A stretch of DNA of 64,000 nucleotides, taken from Candidatus Allofournierella merdipullorum. GTDB taxonomy: Bacteria > Bacillota > Clostridia > Oscillospirales > Ruminococcaceae. Of this stretch, positions 32,021 to 40,713 are shown in pieces. The notes under the pieces were generated by a model. It did not search any database and was not told the origin of the DNA. It worked only from the letters and a program-made list of their open reading frames with translations. Position numbers and translations under genes: made by a program. How positions within the stretch are numbered: the stretch's first letter is position 1; each line of letters starts with the position of its first letter. The stretch lies in assembly GCA_019116345.1 (NCBI GenBank), contig DXBV01000025.1:30598-94597 (forward strand), written 5' to 3'.

Positions 32021-33585
32021 ATTTCTGCGTATACGACGACTGCACCTGGCTTTATCCGGACAGCCCCCTCGCCGGCCCGCAGGCGGCAAGGCTGGACGCG
32101 CCCCGGGGCGGCCACGCCGCCTTTCAGCTGCTGGTGGACAAGGGCGGGGAGTGCCGCCTCACCTTCGACTGGAAGACCCCCGGCGGGCCGCCGGTGAGCC
32201 TTTACCGCCTTGTGCCGGTGGGGGTGAACGAGAACACCGCCCCCACCCTGATGACCACCACCGACTACGCCGCCTGCCGGGACTATGTGACCCGCGCCGC
32301 ACCCTTTGAGGTGTACGACGCGATGGCTCCCTGCGCCTTCGGCGAGGCCGTGCCGGGGCCGGCCTTCTACCTCTGCGCGGAGCCGGCCCACCGCCAGGTG
32401 CCGGGGCTTTATTCCGGCGAACTGACGATAGAGCGGGAAGGGGAGCGGGCGGTGTGCCCGGTGGAGTGCCGGGTGTACGCCGCCCGGGTGCCCGCCGCCG
32501 GCGAGGGCGTTTTGAGCATGCTCAACTTCTTCTGCTACGAGAACATCGCCGCCCAGCACGGGGCCGCCGAGGGCAGCCGGGAGTGGCGGCGGCTGATGCG
32601 CCGCTACATCCGGGCCCAGCTGGACATGCGCTGCACCCATATCCTGCTGCCCTCGGGCCGGCCGCTGACGGAGGACGGGCGGCTCGTGGGGTTCGATTTC
32701 TCCCTGGCACAGGAGGTGGGCCGCATCGCCCTGGAAGAGGGCGCGCCGAAGCTGTGCGGCGGACATGTGGCCCACTGGCACGAGTGGACCGACCCGGAGT
32801 ATTACCCCTTCTGGGACCAGGAGCTGCCCCTTTCCGGGGAAGAGGGATATTTTCAGCTGAGGATGTACTTTTCCCAGTGGGCGCGGGTGATAAACAAAAA
32901 CGGCTGGCACAAACGGATGACCCAGGCGCTGGCGGACGAGCCCCAGGTGCACAACGCCGTGGGCTACCGGATGCTGGCGGCGGTGTGCCGCAAGTTTCTG
33001 CCCGGCGTGCCCATCCTGGACGCGGTGGAGACCACGAATCTCGGCGGCGGGGTGGACGTCTGGGTGCCCAAGCTGGACACCTGGGAAAAGCACGAACAGG
33101 CCTTCCGCCGTCTGCAGGCGGCGGGGGAGGAGATGTGGTTCTACACCTGCGCCTTCCCCGCGGGGCGGGTGGTGAACCGCTCCATGGACCTGCCCCTCAC
33201 CGTCAGCCGGGGGCTGCTGTGGCTGGCCGCCCGGGAACAGTTCAGCGGCTACCTCCACTGGGGCTTCAACTACTACATCGGCCCGGACATCTGGCACAGC
33301 GCCTGCTGCCCCCACAAGGGCGCGCTGCTGCCCGCCGGGGACGCCCACATCGTCTACCCCGGCCCCGACGGCCCCTGGCGCAGCCTGCGCTTTGAGGCCC
33401 AGCGGGGCGGCGCGGAGGACTGCGAGCTGCTGCGCCTTCTGCAGCGGACGGACCCCGGAGCGGTGGAGGCCCTGACAAAAGAGGTGTGCGCCTCCTCCAC
33501 CGCCTACACCGCCGACGGCGGGGCGCTGCTGGCCGCCCGCCGCCGCCTTCTGGAAAAGCTGGAGGGTGAAACGGCCGCCTGCTGA
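32017..33585 (+). CDS. DUF4091-type glycosidase-like protein
   Basis: 522 aa, no signal peptide. The start overlaps the kinase stop (ATGA), so it belongs to the two-component operon. The N-terminal half is beta-rich. The barrel half has CTHILLPSGRPLTEDG, HKRMTQALADEPQVHNAVGYRML (a D-E-P motif placed like the GH123 catalytic pair) and LDAVETTN. The DUF4091 C-terminus is YLHWGFNYYIGPD, then LPAGDAHIVYPGPDG and SLRFEAQRGGAEDCELLRLL. It is clearly related to the DUF4091 protein at the far end of the divergent operon but not closely similar. An intracellular exo-glycosidase acting on imported oligosaccharide is likely. The 3' end overlaps a converging frame. Confidence 0.8.
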   Translation: MNFCVYDDCTWLYPDSPLAGPQAARLDAPRGGHAAFQLLVDKGGECRLTFDWKTPGGPPVSLYRLVPVGVNENTAPTLMTTTDYAACRDYVTRAAPFEVYDAMAPCAFGEAVPGPAFYLCAEPAHRQVPGLYSGELTIEREGERAVCPVECRVYAARVPAAGEGVLSMLNFFCYENIAAQHGAAEGSREWRRLMRRYIRAQLDMRCTHILLPSGRPLTEDGRLVGFDFSLAQEVGRIALEEGAPKLCGGHVAHWHEWTDPEYYPFWDQELPLSGEEGYFQLRMYFSQWARVINKNGWHKRMTQALADEPQVHNAVGYRMLAAVCRKFLPGVPILDAVETTNLGGGVDVWVPKLDTWEKHEQAFRRLQAAGEEMWFYTCAFPAGRVVNRSMDLPLTVSRGLLWLAAREQFSGYLHWGFNYYIGPDIWHSACCPHKGALLPAGDAHIVYPGPDGPWRSLRFEAQRGGAEDCELLRLLQRTDPGAVEALTKEVCASSTAYTADGGALLAARRRLLEKLEGETAAC

Positions 33586-34451
33586 CGGCGCTTTTCCCCG
33601 AAAAACCAAATGCGCGGTTTTCTTTTCTTGCGGTCCCGGGCCTTTCCCCCACGGAAGAAAAAGAGCGTCCCGATGCACAAAGGCATCGGGACGCTCTTTT
33701 TGTCTGTTTTGACGGGCCGCGCCGCCGGGAGACCGGCCCCCTCAGCCCGCCCGGGCCGGAATTCTTCGATGGCCGCCACGGTCTGCGCCTGTTGTTCCTC
33801 CGCGGAGATGGCGGCGGGCAGGTCCCCTTTCTGGGGGCCGTAGTTGCCGAACTGGGCGTGGTTGCCGCCCTCGATCTCCACGATGTTCTCGGTGTAGTCG
33901 ATGTGGTCCTCCACGCTCTGGTTCAGCGAGCCGTAGACGGTGAGGGTCTTTTCGTCGGGATAGTCCCCGTAGATGTAGGCCCCCAGCAAGATCAGGCCGT
34001 CCACCTCCTCCGGGTGCTTTGAGGCAAAATCCGAGGCCATGGCCCCGCCCATGGAGTGGCCCGCCACATACCAGTGCTCTATCTGCGGGAACAGGGGGAA
34101 CACATCTTCCGCCGCGCCGGGGTCAAAGATGGCCATGTTGAAGGGCATGTGCACCAGCACGCAGGTGACGCCGGTCCGGCGGATGCGGTCCAGCAGGGGC
34201 AGATAGGCCTCGGCCTCCACCTTTGCGCCGGGATAAAAGACGATGCCGGTGTCGGAGGGCACCGAGGGCGACAGGATGGTGAAGTCCCCCTCCACCGTGA
34301 TACCTGTGCCCCGGGCCATCACCTCCAGCGCCACATCTTCCGCCCGGTAATAGTCCGACACGTACCAGAAAAAGGCCCCCGCGCACAGCGCGGCCACCGC
34401 CGCCGCGATGCCCGCCGCTGCCAGCAGTTTTTTTCGGACCGAATGTTTCAT
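33504..34451 (-). CDS. Alpha/beta hydrolase, reading frame runs through its terminator
   Basis: 315 aa as read. A single N-terminal membrane segment (about 9-31) anchors an extracytoplasmic alpha/beta hydrolase. Nucleophile elbow GHSMGG (Ser) and ILLGAY, with a late GGNHAQFGNYGPQKGD supplying Asp/His, match the AB_hydrolase_5 family. That family normally ends near residue 240 (QTVAAIEEF). Here the frame continues about 75 residues through a perfect terminator hairpin and 82 bases into the converging DUF4091 gene, with a low-complexity RRQQAAVSP/RRRRRAA tail. A one-base shift after QTVAAIEEF would reach a TGA within eight codons, so a frameshift or sequencing error is likely and the true C-terminus is uncertain. 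GAGGGG lies before the ATG. Confidence 0.7.
   Translation of the reverse strand: MKHSVRKKLLAAAGIAAAVAALCAGAFFWYVSDYYRAEDVALEVMARGTGITVEGDFTILSPSVPSDTGIVFYPGAKVEAEAYLPLLDRIRRTGVTCVLVHMPFNMAIFDPGAAEDVFPLFPQIEHWYVAGHSMGGAMASDFASKHPEEVDGLILLGAYIYGDYPDEKTLTVYGSLNQSVEDHIDYTENIVEIEGGNHAQFGNYGPQKGDLPAAISAEEQQAQTVAAIEEFRPGRAEGAGLPAARPVKTDKKSVPMPLCIGTLFFFRGGKARDRKKRKPRIWFFGEKRRQQAAVSPSSFSRRRRRAASSAPPSAV
33658..33701. terminator. Bidirectional terminator between converging genes
   Basis: A perfect stem of about 17 bp (AAGAGCGTCCCGATGC and its complement) with a short loop gives T runs on both strands. It serves the DUF4091 gene (+) and should serve the hydrolase (-), although the hydrolase frame reads through it. 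Confidence 0.9.
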
Positions 34452-34600
34452 GCGTCCATCCCCCTCATCCTGTTATATGCCGCCGCTGCGGCATTGCGTG
34501 CAAAGTCCATAGCAGCCGTTTTGCCGCTATTATACCACACCTTTGGCGGCCGCGGCAGCCCGGACGCGCCCCAAAGCAGGACCGGCCCGCCAAACAACGG

Positions 34601-34635
34601 CAGAACGCCCCCGGCCGGCGGCCGGGGGCGTTCTG
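34601..34635. repeat. Perfect 16-bp inverted repeat downstream of a sulfatase gene
   Basis: CAGAACGCCCCCGGCC and its exact complement are separated by GGC. It lies about 50 bases after the minus-strand sulfatase stop. There is no T run, so it is either a weak terminator or an mRNA 3'-end stabiliser. Confidence 0.6.
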
Positions 34636-34686
34636 CAAAAGATGTCTGCGTTCGGTTTTTATGGAGGAAGTTTTTTTACCGTCCGC

Positions 34687-36084
34687 TCATTTGAAATCCG
34701 GGTTGGGCGTCGGGAACGCCGCGCCGCAGTCCCGCAGCCAGCCGGCCAGCATGCCGTGGAAGCGCTCCACCAGGTCGGGGTGCTGGGCCGCCACGTCCTT
34801 CTTTTCGGCCACGTCGGTCTCCAGGTCGAACAGATGGCGGCTGTTGTCCTCATAGAACTCGATGTACTTCCACCGGCCGCTGCGCAGGGAGGAGCCGGGC
34901 GTGCCGCCCTGGTTGCCGTAGTGGGGATAGTGCCAGTAAACGGCCTCCCGGTCCAGGCTGTCCTCTTTGCCCAGCAGCAGCCCGGCAAGGCTCACACCGT
35001 CCACATGCTGCTGCGGCTGCAGCGGCAGGCCCGCCAGCTCCAGCAGGGTGGGGTAGAAGTCCGGGCTGGTGGTGATCTCGTGGCTCACCGTCCCCGCCGG
35101 GATATGGCCGGGCCACACCACGGCCAGCGGCTCCCGCACGGCGCCCTCGTACATCCAGCCCTTGCCCTCCGAAAGAGGGTAGTTGCAGGTGGGGGAGCCC
35201 TCGGCGGTGGCAAGGCCGCCGTTGTCGGAGGTGAAGATGACGATGGTGTCCTCTTCCAGGCCCTCCTGGCGCAGGGTCTCCACCAGCTGGCCCACCGTCT
35301 GGTCCATGGAATAGATCATGGCGGCGTACACCGGGTCGGACTGGATGGTGCGGCGCACCACCCGCTGGTCCTTTTTGGCCTCGATGGGGAAGTGCTCGCC
35401 CACCTCGAAGGGGTCCAGCTTGTCCAGGCCCATCTTCCGGCTCTTCTCCTCAAAATAGGCCACCAGGTCCGCCGGCGCCTGCATGGGCGCGTGGACGGCG
35501 TAGTGCCAGAAATTCAGGAAGAAGGGCTTTGTCTTGTCCCTCTCGCGGATGAGGCGCACCGCCTCGCTGCCCAGCCGCTGGGTGAGGTACTCGCCCTCCG
35601 GTCCGTCGGTGAGGGTCTCCATCTGATAGGGGCTGAAATAGCCGTGGGCGGGGTGGCCCCAGAAGCAGCCGCCGATGTTCACGTCAAAGCCGTGCTTTTC
35701 CGGGTAGGTCTCGTTTTTGCCCAGATGCCACTTGCCCAGGTGCCAGGTCTGGTACCCGGCATCCTTCAGGCTGGCGGCCAGGGAATGCTCTGTCAGCGGC
35801 AGCCCTTTGATGTAGGGCGCGTCGATCAGCTTGCCCTTGCAGGGGTGGTAGTTCCCGTGGTCGATCCAGTCGGTGAGGTGCAGCCGGGCCGGGTATTTGC
35901 CCGAGAGGATGCTCGCCCGGCTGGGCGAGCAGACGGGGCAGGCGGCGTAGGCATTGTCGAAGGACATGCCCCGCTGGAACAGCCGGTCGATGTTGGGCGT
36001 CTCGTAGAATTTGCTGCCCTGGCAGGACAGGTCCATCCAGCCCAGGTCGTCCAGCAGGATCATAACGATGTTAGGATGTGCCAT
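34687..36084 (-). CDS. Type I sulfatase (Cys-type), cytoplasmic
   Basis: 465 aa. The start NIVMILLDDLGW supplies the metal-binding Asp pair. The formylglycine motif is C52-S-P-S-R56, and GYQTWHLGKWHLG is the second signature. Later come IVIFTSDNGG (metal Asp/Asn) and a C-terminal sulfatase subdomain (GRWKYIEFYEDNS). No signal peptide is present, so it acts on imported sulfated sugars. The Cys-type site needs anaerobic maturation, and a maturase gene lies about 9 kb away. It is last in a run with a GH112 phosphorylase, a second sulfatase and sugar transporter genes. GGGGAG precedes the ATG. Confidence 0.93.
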   Translation of the reverse strand: MAHPNIVMILLDDLGWMDLSCQGSKFYETPNIDRLFQRGMSFDNAYAACPVCSPSRASILSGKYPARLHLTDWIDHGNYHPCKGKLIDAPYIKGLPLTEHSLAASLKDAGYQTWHLGKWHLGKNETYPEKHGFDVNIGGCFWGHPAHGYFSPYQMETLTDGPEGEYLTQRLGSEAVRLIRERDKTKPFFLNFWHYAVHAPMQAPADLVAYFEEKSRKMGLDKLDPFEVGEHFPIEAKKDQRVVRRTIQSDPVYAAMIYSMDQTVGQLVETLRQEGLEEDTIVIFTSDNGGLATAEGSPTCNYPLSEGKGWMYEGAVREPLAVVWPGHIPAGTVSHEITTSPDFYPTLLELAGLPLQPQQHVDGVSLAGLLLGKEDSLDREAVYWHYPHYGNQGGTPGSSLRSGRWKYIEFYEDNSRHLFDLETDVAEKKDVAAQHPDLVERFHGMLAGWLRDCGAAFPTPNPDFK

Positions 36085-36115
36085 TTGTTTCTCCCCTTCC
36101 CGTTGGCGGCGGGTC

Positions 36116-38287
36116 TCAGATCTCGTACCAGCGGATCTCGTTGGCCGCCATGTCCAGCTCGAAGCTGGCGCCGTCGCCGGTGTAGACAGTGGTGTGCTGC
36201 GGCTCGTAGGTGTTGTTCACCACGCAGTACTTGCCGTTCTTCACATAGGCATGTACTTCCACATTGTAGTTGGAGCTGAACCACTTGTGCAGCTCCTCCT
36301 CGCTGTGGCTGGCCCACAGGATGCTGCGGTAGAGCACGCGGCTGTTCTCAAAGCTGTAGGGCAGGCCGCTGATGTAGACCGTGCGGCCCGCGCCGTACTC
36401 GTTGGCCGCCATCTGCACTTCCTTGTCCTTCTGAACCAGCACCTGAGCGCCTTCCAGCGCGTAGATGCTCTTCTTGCCCTCGCCGAAGTCCACCTCGTCC
36501 TTCACGTCCGCCAGGATGAAGTGGCCGGGATGCTCCTCCCAGTTGTACTTGTCGTAGTTCAGGGTCATGCCCGTCTCTTTTTCCACGCCCAGCGCAGACG
36601 CAAGCTGCAGGTAGTGGCCCTGGTACTGGTGGCCGGAGGGCTCGCCCACGCCGATGAAGCCGCCGCCCCGGCGGATGAAGCCCCGGATGGCCGCCGACAC
36701 GGCCGGGTCCTCCCAGACCGCGCCGCCGGTGTGGGCGGTGTCGCCGTCGCCCACGTTCACCAGCACGTCCACCTCGTTCAGGATGGACGGGTCCGCCTTG
36801 ACGTCGTCAAAGCTGATGAACCGCACGTCGAAGGGCGCGCCGGACAGCGCCTCGATCACGCCGGCGTAGCTGTAGTTCTGCTTCTGATACAAAGCGTGGT
36901 GCACCATGTGGCAGCCCCAGCTGCGGGCCTTGCCCCAGCTGTTCAGCACCGCCACCGTCTTGATGCAGTAGGCCGTGGTGCCCCTGGCGTTCTCATACAG
37001 TTCGCGGAACTCGTTGCACACGCTCTCCACATAGTCGATGAACTCCGGGAACTCCAGCGCCAGCTTCAGATAGCCGCCGTAGCCGATGCGGTCCACCGGT
37101 TTGCGCAGGATGGCCCGCCGCGCCGTGACCCAGTTCTCCTTGGCTTCCTTCACCGGGTCGCCGCCCTCGTGGAAGGTATCGGGGAAGAAGTAAGGCAGGA
37201 AACGGCCCTCGGTGTATTTCACGCCGGGGATGTCGCTGATGAGCCGCAGGGTGCTGCCGTTGCCCACGCTGCCCACCACCGCGTCCAGCCCGATGGAGGC
37301 GAACTCCGGCATGTAGGGCTCGGTGCCGATCCAATGGTCGCCCAGGAACATCATGGCTTCCTTGCCCAGCTCGTGGGTGATGTCCACCATCTCCTTGGCC
37401 AGCTTTGCCACCTCGCGGCGCTGGAAGGCCATGAAGTCCTTGAACTCCTTGCTGGGCACACGGTACTGGTTGTTGTAGTAGCCCTGGTCGATGATGAATT
37501 CCGGGCGGAACTTGTAGCCCACTTCCTTCTCGAACTGCTCCAGGATGTAGGGGCTGACCGAGGCGGAATAGCCGTACCAGTCCACATACTTCTCCCGCTT
37601 GAGCTTGTCGAACACCAGGGTGAACTGGTGGAAGAAGGTGGTGTAGCGGATCACGTTCACATAGGGGTGCTCGGCGATGTACTTGCGCAGGCGCTCCATG
37701 GTGAACTTGTGGGTCTTGGGCTGGCGCACGTCGAAGGTGATCTGGTGCTCAAAGTCCTTCCAGTCGTTGGTCACCGCGTTGTACATATGCACGGGGTCCC
37801 AGATGAGGTAGGCCAGAAAGCTCACGGTGTACTCGTGGTACGCCTCGGGCGCGGGGATGACCACGCAGCCGGCGGCCTCATCGTAGCTCCAGGCGTCGGC
37901 GGCCAGCGGCTGGCCGGTGGTGCGGTCCATGACCTCCCACCAGCGCTTGACGTCGTCCCGGGTGTTGACCTGCATCAGCTCCTCCGAGATGCCCTGCATC
38001 AGGGGGATGCGCAGCTCGCCATTTTCAGCGGTGTAAAAGCCGGTCATGATGTAGCACTGCTGCACCTCGTCCGGGTTGGCCTTGGCCCAGGCGTTGTCCT
38101 TGCGGGTGGTGTAGTAGGTGGAGTAGATTTTCGCGCCCACCTTGGTCAGTTCCTCGGGGAACTCGGTGCCGTCGCAGTCGCGGATGGCGTCCGCCCCCCA
38201 GCGCTTCAAAATCTCAATAGTCTGGGGCACAACGTCCAGATTGGTGGGGATCGTCACGCGCCCCGTTTTCAGAGTGTTTTCGCTCAT
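36116..38287 (-). CDS. lnpA: 1,3-beta-galactosyl-N-acetylhexosamine phosphorylase (GH112)
   Basis: 723 aa, cytosolic. The sequence follows the GH112 pattern throughout: GRVTIPTNLDVVPQTIEILKRWGADAIRDCDGTE at the start, then YSTYYTTRKDNAWA, VMDRTTGQPL, YGYSASVSPYILEQFEKEVGYKFRPEFI, FLGDHWIGTEPY and the C-terminal glutamine-amidotransferase-like part (VNVGDGDTAHTGG). It splits galactosyl-beta-1,3-GlcNAc or GalNAc with phosphate to Gal-1-P plus the free HexNAc, the entry into lacto-N-biose/galacto-N-biose use. Length matches the family (about 720-750). It lies between two sulfatase genes. The expected Leloir partners are not in the window. Confidence 0.93.
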   Translation of the reverse strand: MSENTLKTGRVTIPTNLDVVPQTIEILKRWGADAIRDCDGTEFPEELTKVGAKIYSTYYTTRKDNAWAKANPDEVQQCYIMTGFYTAENGELRIPLMQGISEELMQVNTRDDVKRWWEVMDRTTGQPLAADAWSYDEAAGCVVIPAPEAYHEYTVSFLAYLIWDPVHMYNAVTNDWKDFEHQITFDVRQPKTHKFTMERLRKYIAEHPYVNVIRYTTFFHQFTLVFDKLKREKYVDWYGYSASVSPYILEQFEKEVGYKFRPEFIIDQGYYNNQYRVPSKEFKDFMAFQRREVAKLAKEMVDITHELGKEAMMFLGDHWIGTEPYMPEFASIGLDAVVGSVGNGSTLRLISDIPGVKYTEGRFLPYFFPDTFHEGGDPVKEAKENWVTARRAILRKPVDRIGYGGYLKLALEFPEFIDYVESVCNEFRELYENARGTTAYCIKTVAVLNSWGKARSWGCHMVHHALYQKQNYSYAGVIEALSGAPFDVRFISFDDVKADPSILNEVDVLVNVGDGDTAHTGGAVWEDPAVSAAIRGFIRRGGGFIGVGEPSGHQYQGHYLQLASALGVEKETGMTLNYDKYNWEEHPGHFILADVKDEVDFGEGKKSIYALEGAQVLVQKDKEVQMAANEYGAGRTVYISGLPYSFENSRVLYRSILWASHSEEELHKWFSSNYNVEVHAYVKNGKYCVVNNTYEPQHTTVYTGDGASFELDMAANEIRWYEI

Positions 38288-38325
38288 CTCTCGTCCTCCG
38301 CAAAGTCAGTTTGAAAATTGCCGGT

Positions 38326-39831
38326 TCAGCCGCCCGGCTTTATCTGGGCCTTTTTCTTCATGCGGACCAGGCCCTCCGGCACAAGGCCGGTGTCGTAATC
38401 CAGCTGGGGTTTTTCATAGTCCGGCTCGCTGCGCTGGCGGGTGCAGCCGGTGTAGTCCCAGGTGGCCTTGGCCGCCTGGTCGTTCCAGGGCCGGCGCTCC
38501 CAGCAGTAGCCCCGCAGCGGGTCCCGCACGTCGTTCATGTGGGCCAGCAGGCGCTGCAGCAGCCCGGCGCGCACCTCGAAGAGCGCCGGGTCGTTCAGCC
38601 GGTTGGTCATTTCGTAGGGGTCCGTTTCCAGGTCATACAGTTCGTCCTCCGAGAGGAGGTTGAGCACCAGCTTGTAGCGCCCGTCATAGATGCAGCGCAT
38701 GGGCTGGAAGCCGCCGAAGCCGTCGTGGTCGGTCTCGTAGCGGCCGAATTCGATGAACACGTCCCGCGAGGCGGGCCGCTCGCCCTCCATCAGGGGCAGC
38801 AGGCTCTCGCCCTGCAGCATCATGGGCTTGTTTTCAAAGCCGAAGAAGTCCCAGATGGTTGGGGCGATGTCGATGTGGGAGACCGGCGTGTCGATCTCGC
38901 CTTTGCCGAAGCCCCGCAGGATCATGGGCACATGGCAGATCTCCTCGTAGGCGGCGGGGCCCTTGGCGTACATGCTGTGGGATTCCAGCATGTCGCCGTG
39001 GTCGGTGGTGTAGAGCACCGCCGGCCGGTCGGCCTGCTCGTTGATGGCGGCCACCACCCGGCCGATCTCATAGTCCACAAAGCTGTTGCAGCCGAACAGC
39101 GCCCAGGCGTTCAGCCGCAGGGCCTCCCGGTCCTGGAAGCGCCGCGGCCCGGACCAGACCTGCTGGTGGACGGGCTTGTTTTCCAGCGTGTCGTAGACGT
39201 TGGGGCGCTTGGGCATGTCGTAGTCCCGGTACATGGAGGCGTAGGGCTGAGGGCACAGGGAGGGGCCGTGGGGCTCGTCGAAGCTCACCACCAGGAAGTA
39301 GTCCTCGTCGGCGTGGCTGCGGATGAAGTCCACCGCCCGGGAGGCGCACCGGTGGGCAAAGGTGAACTCCTCCGGGATGTCCTCCTTTTCTATGGTGCTG
39401 GTCTGGCGGGACTTATAGCGCTCCTCGTCGGTGAGCTCCTCCAGATAGTTGCGCATGTCGTACCACACGTCGGGGTCCCAGCCTTCGGGGGCGGTGCCCA
39501 GGCCGAAGTAGTCGCCGCCGTCCAGGTGCCACTTGCCGATGTAGCCGGTGTAAACGCCCTTGTCGGCCAGGCGCTGGCCGATGGTGCGCACGTTCAGCCC
39601 CGGGGCCACGCAGTTGGTGTAGGAGCCGTTGATGCAGGGGTACTGGCCGGTGAAGATGGCGGAGCGGGCCGGCCCGCAGACCGGCTGCACCGTGTAGGCC
39701 TTGTTGAACTTGACGCCCTCGGCGGCCAGCGCGTCGATGTTGGGCGTTTTGATGCCCACGTCCTGGTAGCAGCTGACCATGTCCAGCCGCTGGGTGTCGG
39801 TCATGATCAGCACGAACTGCTTTTTGCTCAT
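38326..39831 (-). CDS. Type I sulfatase (Cys-type)
   Basis: 501 aa. The ATG at 39831 overlaps the upstream permease stop (ATGA). The start KKQFVLIMTDTQRLDM holds the metal Asp. The formylglycine motif is C52-G-P-A-R56, followed by YTGYIGKWHLDGG. VLYTTDHGDMLESHSM supplies the later metal ligands Asp/His, and LYDLETDPYEMTNRLNDP is the typical C-terminal pattern. No signal peptide. It is probably an exo-sulfatase for sulfated Gal or HexNAc on imported oligosaccharides. Its coupling to the permease suggests uptake and desulfation are co-expressed. Confidence 0.93.
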   Translation of the reverse strand: MSKKQFVLIMTDTQRLDMVSCYQDVGIKTPNIDALAAEGVKFNKAYTVQPVCGPARSAIFTGQYPCINGSYTNCVAPGLNVRTIGQRLADKGVYTGYIGKWHLDGGDYFGLGTAPEGWDPDVWYDMRNYLEELTDEERYKSRQTSTIEKEDIPEEFTFAHRCASRAVDFIRSHADEDYFLVVSFDEPHGPSLCPQPYASMYRDYDMPKRPNVYDTLENKPVHQQVWSGPRRFQDREALRLNAWALFGCNSFVDYEIGRVVAAINEQADRPAVLYTTDHGDMLESHSMYAKGPAAYEEICHVPMILRGFGKGEIDTPVSHIDIAPTIWDFFGFENKPMMLQGESLLPLMEGERPASRDVFIEFGRYETDHDGFGGFQPMRCIYDGRYKLVLNLLSEDELYDLETDPYEMTNRLNDPALFEVRAGLLQRLLAHMNDVRDPLRGYCWERRPWNDQAAKATWDYTGCTRQRSEPDYEKPQLDYDTGLVPEGLVRMKKKAQIKPGG

Positions 39832-40700
39832 TCCTTGATGCCACCTCCGGTGACGCCGGCAATGATCTTTTCCGACAGGAACAGGTACAGGATGAAGGTG
39901 GGCACCACCACGATCATCACCGAGGCGAACAGCTCGGCCCATTTGCCGTTGGTGGACATGGCCTGGATGAGGCTGTAAAGGCCGTAGGCCAGAGGACGCA
40001 CCTCGCTGCTGGTGGCAAAGATCATGGCCACAAAGAATTCGTTCCAGATGTTCACGAAGAGGAAAATGCCCACCGTGATGATGCCCGGCTGCGCCAGGGG
40101 CAGCATGATCCTGAAGAAGGTCTTGATGGGGGTGCAGCCATCCACCGCCGCCGCCTCCTCAAAGGTGTGGGAGAGGGTGGCGAAGAAGTTGAGCAAAAAG
40201 AAGGTGCAGAAGGGCACGTTCAGGCAGATGTACAGCACCAGCAGGGTCAGGTGCTTGTTGAGCAGGTCGTACTTCACCGCGATGGAATAAAGGGGCAGCA
40301 CGACCATGATCTGCGGGATGCTCAAAAACAGCACCAGCAGGTTGGTGAGGACCTTGTTGTAGAAGAACTTGAAGCGGCTGAGGGCATAGGCGCAGGGGGC
40401 CGAGAGGAGCAGGGCGCCGCTCACGCCGAAGCCTGCGTAGATCAGGCTGTTGAGGAAGTATTTGCCCATGTTGCCCTTGGTCCAGGAATAGATGTAGTTT
40501 TCAAAATGCAGGCCGCTCTGAAGCATCTGGTTGGAGAAGATCTCCTTGGTCGTGGAAAAGGACGCGGCAACGATCCAGCTCAGCAGCGCCACCTCAAAGA
40601 GCACCCACAAGACCAGAATAATGTAGCCGGGAAGCAATCGGGCTTCTTTTTTTACATTCAGCGGCTCGACATACTTCTCCGCTTTTCTTTTCTTGCTCAC
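39828..40700 (-). CDS. Carbohydrate ABC permease (MalG-like)
   Basis: 290 aa. The GTG at 40700 (VSKKRKAEK) has AAGGAGGG 7 bases upstream; the longer frame to 40760 lies inside the previous gene. Six membrane segments run from YIILVLWVLFEVALLSWIV to VMIVVVPTFILYLFL. The EAA loop reads EEAAAVDGCTPIKTFFRIMLPL. It pairs with the upstream permease and binding protein and lacks a local ATPase. It overlaps the sulfatase gene by 4 bases. Confidence 0.92.
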   Translation of the reverse strand: MSKKRKAEKYVEPLNVKKEARLLPGYIILVLWVLFEVALLSWIVAASFSTTKEIFSNQMLQSGLHFENYIYSWTKGNMGKYFLNSLIYAGFGVSGALLLSAPCAYALSRFKFFYNKVLTNLLVLFLSIPQIMVVLPLYSIAVKYDLLNKHLTLLVLYICLNVPFCTFFLLNFFATLSHTFEEAAAVDGCTPIKTFFRIMLPLAQPGIITVGIFLFVNIWNEFFVAMIFATSSEVRPLAYGLYSLIQAMSTNGKWAELFASVMIVVVPTFILYLFLSEKIIAGVTGGGIKE

Positions 40701-40713
40701 AGATAATCCCTCC

